DNA of 64,000 nucleotides. Origin: Enterococcus hulanensis. GTDB taxonomy: Bacteria > Bacillota > Bacilli > Lactobacillales > Enterococcaceae. A model generated the notes under the pieces. The model saw only the letters and a list, made by a program, of their open reading frames with translations, ran no database searches and was not told the DNA's origin. Position numbers and translations under genes: made by a program. Of this stretch, positions 1 through 9,276 are shown piece by piece (position 1 is the first letter of the stretch; every line of letters begins with the position of its first letter). The stretch spans positions 192,161-256,160 of the forward strand of contig NZ_BJED01000004.1 of assembly GCF_005405485.1 (NCBI RefSeq), read 5' to 3'.

Positions 1-1113
1 AGTACTCGGCAGTTCAACTTCTTCATCGGAAGGAATTGGTACCTGTACCGTATCCATACTAGTCTCAATTTTGATTTGCGGAGTAGCGGCATTCGGTGAC
101 TGATCAATTTTAACACTCATTTTTCCCTTTGATGATTGGCTGAAAATCGGATAACCTTCAACAAAAATCCGATAATTAATTTGCCCATCGTGGTGATCGA
201 AATAGCGTAGATTTCCAACAGCCGTACCCAAACGACTAACATAGTTAAAACTTTGACTGTAGAAACTTTCCTTTGCCAAGTCTTCCGGCAATTCACCAGT
301 AAATGTAACAAAACGTTTTTGTTCATCCATTATTAGTTCTTCGTGCCCGCTAGCAAAAGAGCGCGCGCCATCATCCTCTTCCTCACCCTTTGCTTGATCA
401 GGATTTTGGAAAAAGGCATTACGGAAAAGAGAGTAAGATTGGGTGGTCAAAATATAGCTGTATTTTTTTAGCCGAACACGTTCCTTCGTTCGCAACAAAC
501 GAGGTACCAAAGGATTTTCATCAGACATCGGCAAATATTTGCTTTGATTTTTTTGATAAATATTTTCAATCCCGGAAAAATCTCCGGACATTGTTGCTTC
601 GTAAACCGTACCCTTACTATAATTCAAAAAGCGAATTTTTTTATTGGCAAAATCAACTTGAATTTTTGAAAAAAAGATATTATCTGACTCTTTCAACGAA
701 TTTAGATTAATTGGCATATCAAAGACCTTGATATATTCGGTCAAAGAAAAGCCGCCTTCATAATTCAACTCAATACCACTATCCAAGCTGTAATAGTTTT
801 TGATCTCTTCTTCCCCATTGGCTACTTCCTGAAGCTGGCCAAAAGTACTTTCTGTTAAGCGTGCTTGGGTCGTCGCCAAAAGATTTTCACTACTGGTTTG
901 AAATTTTCCCTCTGCCAAATCCCAAATACCGCGAATCGGTAAAAAGGCATCGGTCGCCTTTGCATAATTTTGATTATTTTTGACTGCTTGGTTACTTGTA
1001 TTAACATCAGCCATTTTTGAGGTAGGACTGAGCCAAATAGCATACGTTAAAATGAGGCTGAGTAAAATCAGAGCAAAAAGTGCAACACGAATGATTTTTT
1101 CTGATATTTTCAT
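1..1113 (-). CDS. yycH: WalK accessory protein YycH/WalH (3' end outside window)
   Basis: The reading frame is open from the ATG at 1113 to the left edge, so about 370 N-terminal residues are seen and the C-terminus is missing. Residues about 8-28 form a single hydrophobic membrane anchor (IIRVALFALILLSLILTYAI), followed by a mostly hydrophilic extracellular part. The start overlaps the walK stop in an ATGA junction (1110-1113), which implies translational coupling. In Bacillus and Staphylococcus YycH and YycI bind the WalK membrane region and tune its kinase activity; walI would be expected just left of the window. Identification rests on synteny plus topology because this family is poorly conserved in sequence. 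Confidence 0.85.
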   Translation of the reverse strand, partial: MKISEKIIRVALFALILLSLILTYAIWLSPTSKMADVNTSNQAVKNNQNYAKATDAFLPIRGIWDLAEGKFQTSSENLLATTQARLTESTFGQLQEVANGEEEIKNYYSLDSGIELNYEGGFSLTEYIKVFDMPINLNSLKESDNIFFSKIQVDFANKKIRFLNYSKGTVYEATMSGDFSGIENIYQKNQSKYLPMSDENPLVPRLLRTKERVRLKKYSYILTTQSYSLFRNAFFQNPDQAKGEEEDDGARSFASGHEELIMDEQKRFVTFTGELPEDLAKESFYSQSFNYVSRLGTAVGNLRYFDHHDGQINYRIFVEGYPIFSQSSKGKMSVKIDQSPNAATPQIKIETSMDTVQVPIPSDEEVELPST

Positions 1114-2939
1114 TCCCAAATGTCCTCCTCATAAGGTTCATAAGGTAAAGAAATATAGAAAGTTGATCCTTTACCTTCAACGCTCTCAACCCAAATTTGA
1201 CCTTTATGGGCCTTCATAACTTCCTTGGAGATGGCTAATCCGAGTCCAGTTCCGCCTTGTTGACGCGCACGTGCTTTGTCTACACGGTAAAAGCGTTCAA
1301 ATACTTTTTCTAAATCTTTTTTCGGAATTCCCAGACCTTCATCAGCAATACTTAAAACCACATTGTTATGTGTTTCGATTAAATGAACCTCGATTTTCCC
1401 GCCATCAGGAGAGTATTTAATCGCATTGTTCATTACATTATCAATTACTTGCATAATTTTATCGGTATCAATCTCGACCCACAAATCTCGTTCGGTAAAC
1501 TCACGGACGATTCGATAGTTTTTCTCTTGGCTATTCACCATCATATCGAAGCGATCCAAAATGTAATCAACTAGTTCATTGAAGTTGACTAGTTCAAGAT
1601 CCATTTGCTGCGCACCCGAATCCATTCGAGAGAGGTTCAGCAAATCATTGATCATACGAATCATACGATCTGTCTCACCTAATGTCACATGGATAAACTC
1701 TGGCGCCACGGCTTTATCTTGCCACGCTCCTTCTTCCAATGCTTCCAAATAGCTGCGAACGCTGGTTAATGGCGTACGTAATTCATGGGAGACATTCGAA
1801 ACGAATTGACGGCGTTCTTCCGCTGTTTTTTCCTGCTCAGTAACATCGTGTAACACGACAACCAATCCACTGATAAAGCCAGACTCGCGACGAATCATGG
1901 CAAAGTCTGAACGCAGTGTCATATTGCCTTCATCAGAATCAGGTTTTGCACGATTAATCAAAATTTCTTCTGGTGTTTCTAATAATTTTCGTAATGTATA
2001 TTCTTCTTCTAAATCAAGTAAAGTTAAAATTGATTGACCAATGGCTTCTTCATTAGTGGTTTCCAATAAGGACAAAGCCATCTCATTAATAGTAATAACT
2101 TTTCCGCGTCGATCGGTTGCAATGACCCCATCTGTCATATGGGTCAAGACGCTGTCTAAACGATTTCGCTCTGCTTCCATCGTATCTTGAGCATCTTCAA
2201 TTCGATCGGACAGCTTATTAAAGGTTTCAGCTAATTGACTCAATTCATCGTGTCCTTGGACATCTACTTTTTCAGAATAATCTCCTTGAGCGATTCGAAT
2301 CGCTTGTTTCTGCATTTCTTTGATGGGTTTTGTGATCGAACGCGCTACAAGTAGGGCGACAACGATCGAAATCATCCCCGCTATTAAAGAAGCAGTAAAG
2401 AAGATCAAGGCAGTGTTACTAATTTCGGTATATTTTTGCTCAATGTCGCTCTTAACATAAAGAGCCCCGATCACAGCCGAATCGCCGGTCGGGGACTGAA
2501 TTGGTTGGACATTGATATATACCCGTTTATTATTGTCATCAAGTGTTACATATTGCTTCATCGAAAAATCATCAATATCGCTATACTCATTCTTCTTTCC
2601 AATGATAGTGTCTTTTTTTCCCACATCATTGGTGGCTACAACGATTCCTTTATCATCTACTACCCACATCTCTCCGATATCAGCAGCAGTGTTGTTTTCA
2701 AGAATACGTTGCAGCTGATCCGCCTCATTTTCGCCATCCTCTGCCATGGTAGCGCCGAGAGTCGTACTTAAGAGGGAAACACGCTGATTCATATCCTTAG
2801 TAAAGCTATCGATAGTTGATTTTTCAAGTCCTCTAATAAAGTAAGCACCGATGATCTCGATCGAAATCAGCAAAATCAAGATAAATGAAAAAGCAATCTT
2901 GAAATTGACCGATCGGTAAAAACGGACTTTCTTTTCCAT
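1110..2939 (-). CDS. walK: Sensor histidine kinase WalK (YycG/VicK)
   Basis: Membrane sensor kinase of the essential WalRK system that controls cell-wall hydrolase genes. Visible order: membrane segment near residues 13-35, extracellular sensor region, second membrane segment near 178-200, HAMP linker, PAS domain near 260-370, H-box with SHELRTPL (phospho-His near 384), and an ATPase domain with N box (NNAIKYSPDGG), DEGLGIP and GTGLGLAIS motifs. At 609 residues it matches full-length WalK of enterococci and bacilli. It follows walR by 2 nt and overlaps yycH by 4 nt, so the three genes are one operon. No anomaly seen. Confidence 0.97.
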   Translation of the reverse strand: MEKKVRFYRSVNFKIAFSFILILLISIEIIGAYFIRGLEKSTIDSFTKDMNQRVSLLSTTLGATMAEDGENEADQLQRILENNTAADIGEMWVVDDKGIVVATNDVGKKDTIIGKKNEYSDIDDFSMKQYVTLDDNNKRVYINVQPIQSPTGDSAVIGALYVKSDIEQKYTEISNTALIFFTASLIAGMISIVVALLVARSITKPIKEMQKQAIRIAQGDYSEKVDVQGHDELSQLAETFNKLSDRIEDAQDTMEAERNRLDSVLTHMTDGVIATDRRGKVITINEMALSLLETTNEEAIGQSILTLLDLEEEYTLRKLLETPEEILINRAKPDSDEGNMTLRSDFAMIRRESGFISGLVVVLHDVTEQEKTAEERRQFVSNVSHELRTPLTSVRSYLEALEEGAWQDKAVAPEFIHVTLGETDRMIRMINDLLNLSRMDSGAQQMDLELVNFNELVDYILDRFDMMVNSQEKNYRIVREFTERDLWVEIDTDKIMQVIDNVMNNAIKYSPDGGKIEVHLIETHNNVVLSIADEGLGIPKKDLEKVFERFYRVDKARARQQGGTGLGLAISKEVMKAHKGQIWVESVEGKGSTFYISLPYEPYEEDIWE

Positions 2940-2941
2940 AC

Positions 2942-3646
2942 TTACTCCTGTTCAGGGTTGCGTAGATAATAACCTACGCCACGTCTTGTTACTAAATAGG
3001 TCGGATGACTTGGATTATCTTCGATTTTTTCACGCAAACGTCTTACAGTCACATCAACTGTTCGTACATCACCGAAATAATCGTAACCCCAAACCGTTTG
3101 CAATAGATGCTCACGAGTCATTACTTGTCCAATATGTTTTGCTAAATAATGAAGTAATTCGAATTCTCGATGTGTCAGTTCAATCGTGTCTCCGTGCTTA
3201 GTTACCATATAAGCATCTGGATGAATGGTTAAATCACCGATCGTCAAATCACTTTGTGTCGTTTGTTCTTCTTCCTTAGGCGCTTGTCCACCTCGGCGTA
3301 AATTAGCTTTTACACGGGCGACTAGTTCACGATTGGAGAATGGTTTAGTTACATAATCATCGGCACCTAATTCCAAGCCTAGAACTTTATCGATCTCAGA
3401 ATCTTTAGCGGTAACCATAATAATCGGCATTTCATGGGTCTTGCGTACTTCACGAGCCACTTCTAAACCGTCTTTTTTAGGCAACATTAAATCTAATAAA
3501 ATTAAATCTGGATTGACCTCTTCGACTTTTTCTAAAGCTTCTTCACCGTCATAAGCAGTAAAGACTTCATAGCCTTCTTTGGTTAAATTGAATTTCACGA
3601 TGTCCGAAATCGGTTTTTCATCGTCAACTACTAGAATTTTTTTCAC
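2942..3646 (-). CDS. walR: Response regulator WalR (YycF/VicR)
   Basis: OmpR-family response regulator partnered with the adjacent WalK. The receiver domain has the acidic pocket DDE at residues 8-10, the phosphoacceptor Asp52 (LLDLMLP) and the switch Lys in TKPFS; a winged-helix DNA-binding domain fills the C-terminal 100 residues and ends in [10 protein letters not shown]. The start is GTG at 3646, preceded by GAGGTG about 7 nt upstream; no better ATG exists. 234 residues is the normal length. First gene of the wal operon, with a sigma-A promoter directly upstream. Confidence 0.97.
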   Translation of the reverse strand: MKKILVVDDEKPISDIVKFNLTKEGYEVFTAYDGEEALEKVEEVNPDLILLDLMLPKKDGLEVAREVRKTHEMPIIMVTAKDSEIDKVLGLELGADDYVTKPFSNRELVARVKANLRRGGQAPKEEEQTTQSDLTIGDLTIHPDAYMVTKHGDTIELTHREFELLHYLAKHIGQVMTREHLLQTVWGYDYFGDVRTVDVTVRRLREKIEDNPSHPTYLVTRRGVGYYLRNPEQE

Positions 3647-3691
3647 TAAGAGTCACCTCATACCTTCATAGGATTGTATGTACGCCTTACC

Positions 3692-3720
3692 ATTATACAA
3701 TAATTTCAATACTGTTTCAC
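3692..3720 (-). promoter_or_regulatory. Predicted sigma-A promoter of walRK-yycH
   Basis: On the minus strand a perfect TATAAT (3692-3697) lies 17 bp downstream of GTGAAA (3715-3720), giving a start of transcription about 40 nt before the walR SD. Seen in sequence; activity is inferred. Confidence 0.65.
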
Positions 3721-3770
3721 CTTTTCAAACAAACGACGTTTTTTTTACAACTATTACTTAAGAAAAAATG

Positions 3771-3801
3771 AAAAAAGAGACGAGCTTTTGCTCATCTCAT
3801 C
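3771..3801 (-). terminator. Rho-independent terminator after degV
   Basis: Minus-strand stem GAGATGAGC / GCTCGTCTC (one G-U pair) with an AAAA loop and a TTTTTT tail. It separates the degV transcript from the wal promoter. Confidence 0.85.
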
Positions 3802-3847
3802 GTTAATATTCATATTTTTACTTTTCAGATTCAAATAAGTTGTTAGA

Positions 3848-4705
3848 TTAATCGAGAACTTGGCAAACTACTCCTAATGAACCTGGTCCTGTGTGCACAG
3901 ATAACGCTGGAGAAACTTTTCCAAAATAAATATTTTGTGCAGTTGGAAATAACTCTTGTAATCGCTGACGAACTTTTTCTGCAGTTTCTAAAGCATCTGC
4001 GTGAGTTACTGCTAGATTGAACCTTTTGTGATTGTCCACATGGTCTTTCACAAGTTGGAGTGTCTTGTCGATACTCTTATTTAATCCCCGCACTTTTGCC
4101 ACAGTATAATAAATACCATCTGCATTACAGGAAATGATCGGTTTCAATTTCAAGGCGCTTCCCAATAAAGAAGAAACCAGACCAATACGTCCACCCTTTT
4201 GCAAATATTCCAAAGTGTTCACATTGAAAAAGATTTTGGTTTTTGGAATCTTACTCTCGACATCAGCAATAACTTCCGTAAATGATTTTCCTTCTTTAAC
4301 TAGGTCACCAGCATAAATCGCTAAGATGCCTGCGCCGATTCCTACATTTTTTGTATCGATCGATTGAAAAGTCAAGCCTTCATAATGCTCACCGAGTACT
4401 CGTAATGCATTGTAAGTACCACTTAAGCCACTCGAAATCGTCACCATAATCACATGCGTATACCCTTGTGCTTTTATTTCATCAAAGACTTGATGAATCA
4501 ACTCACCATCCGGTAAAGAAGTCGAAGGTAGTTCTTTTTTTATCAAAGGAAAAATATTATCGGAACTGATATCAATCCCATCTCTATATTCTCGGTCACT
4601 AAAAATGATCCGCAATGGTACCATAAAAAAAGGACCATTATCTATTACTTCTTTAGGAACATCCGTCCCAGAGTCAACTAGGATTGCAATTTTTTCATTC
4701 ATCAT
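3848..4705 (-). CDS. DegV family fatty-acid-binding protein
   Basis: DegV proteins bind a fatty acid between two domains; those paired with FakA present the acyl chain for phosphorylation. The family hallmarks are present: N-terminal ILVDSGTDVP, the Ser/Thr loop STSLPDG, SSGLSGTYNAL and HTGPGSLGVV near the C-terminus. Length 285 is typical. There are two adjacent Met codons at the start; the outer one at 4705 is given. It overlaps the upstream DUF1836 gene by 11 bp, so the two are co-transcribed. No fakA is visible nearby, which is normal because several degV paralogues share one kinase. Confidence 0.93.
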   Translation of the reverse strand: MMNEKIAILVDSGTDVPKEVIDNGPFFMVPLRIIFSDREYRDGIDISSDNIFPLIKKELPSTSLPDGELIHQVFDEIKAQGYTHVIMVTISSGLSGTYNALRVLGEHYEGLTFQSIDTKNVGIGAGILAIYAGDLVKEGKSFTEVIADVESKIPKTKIFFNVNTLEYLQKGGRIGLVSSLLGSALKLKPIISCNADGIYYTVAKVRGLNKSIDKTLQLVKDHVDNHKRFNLAVTHADALETAEKVRQRLQELFPTAQNIYFGKVSPALSVHTGPGSLGVVCQVLD

Positions 4706-5243
4706 TTTCGCCTTCTTTCTCTTTATCTAATTGAATAATTTTTTCAGCTAACATTTTTTGTGTAAATGAAGCGACAGCGCCTTCCATCGCTAAATAATAG
4801 AAATCCTTATTACTACGAGTCAAACTAACCTCTTCACCTAAAACAATTTTAGCAATTTGCATCAAGGATTCCTCCTGAACAGCGCAAAAACTATTATAGG
4901 CATCTTTCGGTTCATTAATTGCTAACTGCATACGAATTAATTCATTGATATCAGGAATCGAAAAAACCTGCTTCAATAAAGTGATTGCAATCAAATATGC
5001 CAGATGATTGCGGTTGTATCTTTTTTTTACTGGCGGCGGAACTAATTTATGCTTAACGTAATTGTTGACCATCGCACTGGATAAAAGTTGATGCTTTTCA
5101 TCTTCAATCAGCGGCGTTAAATAACGATCAACAAGAGTAATTACTTGATCCATGTACAATTCTAATTCAGGCAGCTCTTCCCAACGCGGCAAGCGCAATT
5201 CTTTCAATCCTTCTGCCCATGTTCGGAGCTTGGTCTCTTCCAT
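4695..5243 (-). CDS. DUF1836 domain protein
   Basis: A 182-residue soluble protein recognised as DUF1836, a Firmicute family of unknown function usually found next to degV. It has no signal peptide or membrane segment; the middle (about residues 20-130) is helical, with PRWEELPELELYMDQV and the basic stretch PPPVKKRYNRNHLAYL, compatible with a DNA-binding helix-turn-helix-like fold. The start at 5243 is chosen because GGGGTG lies 6-7 nt upstream, whereas the longer frame to 5294 has no SD. A TATAAT at 5286-5291 (minus) probably serves the DUF1836-degV pair. Regulatory role is inference only. Confidence 0.85.
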   Translation of the reverse strand: MEETKLRTWAEGLKELRLPRWEELPELELYMDQVITLVDRYLTPLIEDEKHQLLSSAMVNNYVKHKLVPPPVKKRYNRNHLAYLIAITLLKQVFSIPDINELIRMQLAINEPKDAYNSFCAVQEESLMQIAKIVLGEEVSLTRSNKDFYYLAMEGAVASFTQKMLAEKIIQLDKEKEGENDE

Positions 5244-5399
5244 AGTCGACACCCCTTTCATCGATAGTCTATCAAAATTATGGTAATTATACAATATAGT
5301 TTTAAAAACTAGATAATTGAAGCGCTTTTTAATGAAATTTTTTTAGTTTATTCTTGCATTTTTATTTTCTCAGTGCTAACATATGAAAGTACTTTGTTT

Positions 5400-5472
<73 letters not shown>

Positions 5473-5489
5473 TTGGGTGCCAAACCCAC

Positions 5490-5552
5490 GTCACCAGTGC
5501 ATTCTTGGCTACTTCGGTAGTTTAGAAAAGAATGTGCGTGGTGACTTTTTTT
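5490..5552 (+). terminator. Terminator of tRNA-Lys
   Basis: Long stem GTCACC..GCATTCTT / AAGAATGTGC..GGTGAC with small internal mismatches, followed by a run of T. It ends the tRNA transcript. Confidence 0.85.
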
Positions 5553-5635
5553 GCGTTTCAGAGGCAAAAAAAAGCTTGTACTATCCGACTATTTTGCTTA
5601 CTTCAAAAAAAATCCAACTATTTTTCATTTTTTAG

Positions 5636-5663
5636 TTTACAAAAACATTTCTTATGTTACAAT
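5636..5663 (+). promoter_or_regulatory. Promoter of first YPxTG surface protein
   Basis: TTTACA (5636-5641), 16 bp, TACAAT (5658-5663), the latter in the extended form TGTTACAAT. The same extended -10 followed by a similar 30-nt leader occurs before the second paralogue at 6960, so the promoter was duplicated with the gene. Confidence 0.6.
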
Positions 5664-5694
5664 TGTGTTACAGAAATATTAAGGAGTGATTCTC

Positions 5695-6813
5695 GTGAAA
5701 AAAATGGTTGTGTTAAGTTTGTTGGTATTGAATTTCCCCCTAGTCGCATTTGCTGATACTTCTGAAAGTATCCCTGATAAAACCGTAAGTTCCAGTCAAG
5801 AACAAGTAATTGATAGCGCTTCTCTTTCTGAAGAGCCATTCATTGAAGATCCAGTGTCAGACACTCCATCTTCTGTTGAAGAATCAGTAGAAAAGCAAGA
5901 TACTACCAATACAGAAGCGGAAATAACAAATCAAAGTAAAAAAACTGAGGCAGAAACCGAAACCACTACTAGTAAGCCAAAAAAGGTAGCAGACACAGTT
6001 ACTTCAGAAGCACTTGAAGAAAAGAGCGCGACCAAAAATAGTTCCACAAAACAAGTAGAAGTACTTCAAGCGCCAGTAGTTGCTGAAGAAAAAATTATTA
6101 ATGAATGGACAGCCAACGATATTCGCAAAAATCTGACAAGTGCTGATTACGGAATTAATCAAACTGAATTAAATGGGTATACAGATCAAGAGCTGACAAA
6201 TGCCTTCAGGTTATTCACGCGTTATAATTTTGATGTTACTGGAATGGACTTGGGCAGCTACGTACGCGTTCTGCGAATGGTCTATCATGATCAATCGATT
6301 TCATGGGCAGATGCTGAAAAGGCTTTAGCTTTTAACCCGAATATTTACACAACAACTACCGAACTAGCCAATAACATTGATCAATTGCAGGCCTACTTAC
6401 GAATTCTGTATTCAAGTAAAGAAGGATTTTTACCACTTCGTCATTTTACAAATGAAGAAATGCTGCACATTTTAGATCATCTTAGTGGCGCAGAAAACGA
6501 ACTGAGCGCAGCCAATGGTTTATTCTCTGGTCTTGTTCATTGGTTATATAACTCTCAAAAAGGTAACGGACCCATTGAGAATAGTCCTAAGCCAGTTTCG
6601 CCCATTCAAAATATGGGAACAACTACTACCGTTGAAAATACAGCCGTGGTCCCTGCTGCAAACACAACAAAAAATGAAGTTCAAGCACAATCTGCTGGTC
6701 AAAAAGAATATCCTAAGACAGGTGAAAGTCGCAACCTAGTTTTTACTTTCACTGGAATTGCATTATTTATCATTACAGGTATTGTGATTTTGAAAAGACG
6801 TGTACATTCTTAA
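5695..6813 (+). CDS. Surface protein with YPKTG sorting signal (copy 1)
   Basis: No family is recognised. From GTG at 5695 (AAGGAG 8 nt upstream; matches the start of the neighbouring paralogue) it encodes 372 residues: a signal peptide ending in VAFADTS; an acidic Ser/Thr/Glu-rich stretch to about residue 125; a compact globular part (about 140-290) containing LGSYVRVLRMVYHD and LRHFTNEEMLHILDHL; a Gln/Thr-rich linker; and a C-terminal YPKTG motif, hydrophobic segment and KRRVHS tail. This is the layout of a sortase-anchored cell-wall protein with Tyr replacing Leu of LPxTG. The globular part is shared with the next gene, so the two are tandem duplicates. Function unknown; adhesion or envelope binding is only a guess. 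Confidence 0.85.
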   Translation: MKKMVVLSLLVLNFPLVAFADTSESIPDKTVSSSQEQVIDSASLSEEPFIEDPVSDTPSSVEESVEKQDTTNTEAEITNQSKKTEAETETTTSKPKKVADTVTSEALEEKSATKNSSTKQVEVLQAPVVAEEKIINEWTANDIRKNLTSADYGINQTELNGYTDQELTNAFRLFTRYNFDVTGMDLGSYVRVLRMVYHDQSISWADAEKALAFNPNIYTTTTELANNIDQLQAYLRILYSSKEGFLPLRHFTNEEMLHILDHLSGAENELSAANGLFSGLVHWLYNSQKGNGPIENSPKPVSPIQNMGTTTTVENTAVVPAANTTKNEVQAQSAGQKEYPKTGESRNLVFTFTGIALFIITGIVILKRRVHS

Positions 6814-6835
6814 CCATCAATTTCTTACTTATTTC

Positions 6836-6878
6836 AAAAGCCCCCAAAACAGAAAATGATTCTGTTTTGGGGGCTTTT
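6836..6878 (+). terminator. Terminator after first surface protein gene
   Basis: AAAAGCCCCCAAAACAGAA / TTCTGTTTTGGGGGCTTTT, an almost perfect 19-bp stem with a short loop, ending in a T run. It can work on both strands and isolates the two paralogues as separate transcripts. Confidence 0.9.
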
Positions 6879-6959
6879 ATAATAGATATGTAATACTAAT
6901 GCAGTTTTTTCTATCAATAAAATTATTCTTTTGATAGTAACCCTATATTTTTCTCATTA

Positions 6960-6968
6960 TGCTACAAT
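6960..6968 (+). promoter_or_regulatory. Extended -10 of second YPxTG gene
   Basis: TGCTACAAT with no convincing -35, matching the TGTTACAAT of the first copy. The following leader (TATGTTACGGAA then GAAGGAG) is also conserved between the copies. Confidence 0.5.
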
Positions 6969-6997
6969 TATGTTACGGAAATTGAAGGAGTGATTTT

Positions 6998-8242
6998 ATG
7001 AAAAAAATGGTTGTTGTTGGTTTGTTGTCCTTGTGTTCTCCGCTCATTTCATTTGCTGATACCTCTAATGATGTCCCTGATAATGCTCTAGTTCCTAGTC
7101 AAGAACAAGTAATTGAAAGCAGTCCCATTATTGATGGTTCAACGACTGACTCACAAGAAAATACCTCTGATATCTCCACTGAAGGTCAGAATGGTACAGA
7201 AACAACCAGCTCAATTCAAGAATCAGACGCTGAAAAACTTTCAAGTACCGAAGAATCTGCAAAAGTCGATCAAGTAGTTGAAACATCTACTACTGAATCG
7301 ACAAAGGTTGAAGACACAACGACTTTAGAGACGGAAGCTGCAATAATTCCTGAATTAGTCGAAAAGAAAACCATCCCCTTGACAGCTAAACGAGTTGCAA
7401 CAATAACTGTGCCGTTAGAGACTCCACCCGACGAAAATGGTGTTACTCAAGGGCTGTTTCCTGAATATCTTCGCGAATTCATAAGCAATAATAAAGAGTA
7501 CGGTGTAAGCGAAAAAGAACTAAAGAGTTACACTGACAAAGATTTAGAGACTGCTTTCTCTCTGTTCGCCGCCTACAGTGGAGACATTAAATCTATGAGC
7601 CTTGACAAATACGTAAAAGTACTGCGTATGATTTATCGCGACAAAGTCATTTCAGTGGCGGATTTCGAAAAAGCTCTATCATTTAACTTGAATTCGCTTG
7701 AATACACAACAAGCGCTGAATTAGCAAAGGATCTTGACAAATTACAGTTCTATTTACGAACACTTTATTCTTACGAAGACGGCTTTTTCCCAATGCGTAC
7801 CTTCACAAATGAAGAAATGCTGCGCTATTTAGATTACTTCAGCGCATTTGAAGAAGAATTAGGTAAACGGAACCACTTTTTCTCAGGCTTTATCCATTGG
7901 CTGTATTACACTCAGAATGAAGCCGATCCTACTAAAGGAGATAGCCTAATCGTGGTAATTGGATCTGGCCCGAATGAACTGTTCACTCTTGAAAGAACGA
8001 AGCTAAACGAAACAGCTAAATCAAAGATCGAGTCTCTTGCTGTGGCTTCGGCTATTCCCAACACAGCTAAAAGAAACAACTTAGCTTCAACACCACAAGC
8101 ACAGCAAGCAGTCGGACAACAGAATAGTCAAAAGAAATATCCTGCGACTGGAGAAAATAGCAATCCAGCGCTTACGCTTTTAGGGATCGCATCGTTCTTA
8201 ATCGCTGGTATCATAATCTTTAAACAGCGTGCTCATTCGTAA
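6998..8242 (+). CDS. Surface protein with YPATG sorting signal (copy 2)
   Basis: 414-residue paralogue of the preceding surface protein, ATG start with GAAGGAG 8 nt upstream. Same order: signal peptide (to about ISFADTS), acidic Thr/Ser/Glu-rich region to about residue 130, a globular part (about 155-310) with LDKYVKVLRMIYRD and MRTFTNEEMLRYLDYF, an alanine-rich linker, then YPATG, a hydrophobic stretch and the basic tail KQRAHS. The globular part aligns along its whole length with copy 1, while the acidic part has diverged in sequence and length, as expected for a surface stalk. No known domain is recognised. Cell-wall anchoring is inferred from the C-terminal signal. Confidence 0.85.
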   Translation: MKKMVVVGLLSLCSPLISFADTSNDVPDNALVPSQEQVIESSPIIDGSTTDSQENTSDISTEGQNGTETTSSIQESDAEKLSSTEESAKVDQVVETSTTESTKVEDTTTLETEAAIIPELVEKKTIPLTAKRVATITVPLETPPDENGVTQGLFPEYLREFISNNKEYGVSEKELKSYTDKDLETAFSLFAAYSGDIKSMSLDKYVKVLRMIYRDKVISVADFEKALSFNLNSLEYTTSAELAKDLDKLQFYLRTLYSYEDGFFPMRTFTNEEMLRYLDYFSAFEEELGKRNHFFSGFIHWLYYTQNEADPTKGDSLIVVIGSGPNELFTLERTKLNETAKSKIESLAVASAIPNTAKRNNLASTPQAQQAVGQQNSQKKYPATGENSNPALTLLGIASFLIAGIIIFKQRAHS

Positions 8243-8249
8243 TAGCTTA

Positions 8250-8294
8250 AAAAGGAGATCAAACAGATTCAGCATCTGTTTGATCTCCTTTTGT
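8250..8294. terminator. Bidirectional terminator between surface protein and oppF
   Basis: AAAAGGAGATCAAACAGAT / ATCTGTTTGATCTCCTTTT, a perfect 19-bp stem around TCAGC, with A and T tracts on the two sides. It lies between converging genes. Confidence 0.92.
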
Positions 8295-8295
8295 T

Positions 8296-9249
8296 TTAAA
8301 CTGCAACAGCCTTTTCATTTTTCAAATGCTGCAATTTCTTCTTATAATAAGCAACTTCATCCTCAGAGGAATAAATAAAGTGTCCTGGCGCAATTTCTCG
8401 CAAAGAACGAACCTTTCCATCATGAGGTTCTGTTTGATATTTTATACGTCGTCGTTGACGCTCATGATCGGGATCAGGCATCGGAATCGCAGACAATAAA
8501 CTTTCGGTATATGGATGCACACCATAATGATAAATCTCATCACTACTTCCGACTTCTAATAAATGACCATTATTCATAACACCAATGCGATCGCTAATAT
8601 GTTTCACCATTGACAGGTCGTGTGCAATGAATAGATAGGTCAAGTTATGCTCTTTTTGCAAGTCCTGCAATAGATTTACGACTTGAGCTTGGATCGATAC
8701 GTCCAAGGCCGAGATCGGTTCGTCACAGATAATGAAACGCGGACGTACAGCTAAAGCACGAGCAATTCCGATCCGTTGTCGCTGTCCTCCGGAAAATTCG
8801 TGGGGATATCGTGTCCCATGACTTGGATTCAACCCAACTGTCTCTAACAGATCATTCACGATTTTGTCCCGCTCTTTTGGTGTTTTAGCCAACCCATTTA
8901 CATCGATACCTTCTGCAATAATATCTTTGACTTTCATCCGTGGATTTAATGAAGCATACGGATCTTGAAAGATCATTTGAACATCACGTCGAAATTTGGT
9001 TAGTTCCGCTTTTCCATGAATTTCTGTTACATCTTTTCCATCGAAAAGTATTTCACCATCCGTTTGCTGGTTCAGGCGAATAATCGTCCGACCCGTGGTT
9101 GATTTTCCGCTGCCAGATTCTCCTACTAACCCGAAAGTCTCCCCTTCATTAATATGAAAGCTCACATCGTTTACGGCGCGTACTTCATTTTTACTGCCGG
9201 TATTAAAGTACTGCTTCAAATTGTTTACTTCTAATAATCGTTTTTCCAT
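8296..9249 (-). CDS. oppF: Oligopeptide ABC transporter ATP-binding protein OppF
   Basis: One of two cytoplasmic ATPases that power oligopeptide uptake through OppBC. Walker [10 protein letters not shown] (about residues 42-50), Q-loop QMIFQDPYASLNPRMKV, signature [14 protein letters not shown], Walker B FIICDEPISALDVS and the H-loop are all intact; the oligopeptide-transporter C-terminal extension with HPYTESLLSAIP follows. 317 residues is normal. Last gene of oppBCDF, 27 nt after oppD. Confidence 0.95.
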   Translation of the reverse strand: MEKRLLEVNNLKQYFNTGSKNEVRAVNDVSFHINEGETFGLVGESGSGKSTTGRTIIRLNQQTDGEILFDGKDVTEIHGKAELTKFRRDVQMIFQDPYASLNPRMKVKDIIAEGIDVNGLAKTPKERDKIVNDLLETVGLNPSHGTRYPHEFSGGQRQRIGIARALAVRPRFIICDEPISALDVSIQAQVVNLLQDLQKEHNLTYLFIAHDLSMVKHISDRIGVMNNGHLLEVGSSDEIYHYGVHPYTESLLSAIPMPDPDHERQRRRIKYQTEPHDGKVRSLREIAPGHFIYSSEDEVAYYKKKLQHLKNEKAVAV

Positions 9250-9276
9250 CGTAGTCCTCCGTTTCTCTCGCTAAAA

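Noticed and set aside
117..1043. Short frames on both strands within the first kilobase
   Set aside because: The minus strand has one continuous frame from 1113 to the left edge that reads as YycH; the others are shadows in other frames.
5532..5756. 74-residue frame after tRNA-Lys
   Set aside because: Begins in the tRNA terminator and overlaps the surface-protein promoter and start; no SD.
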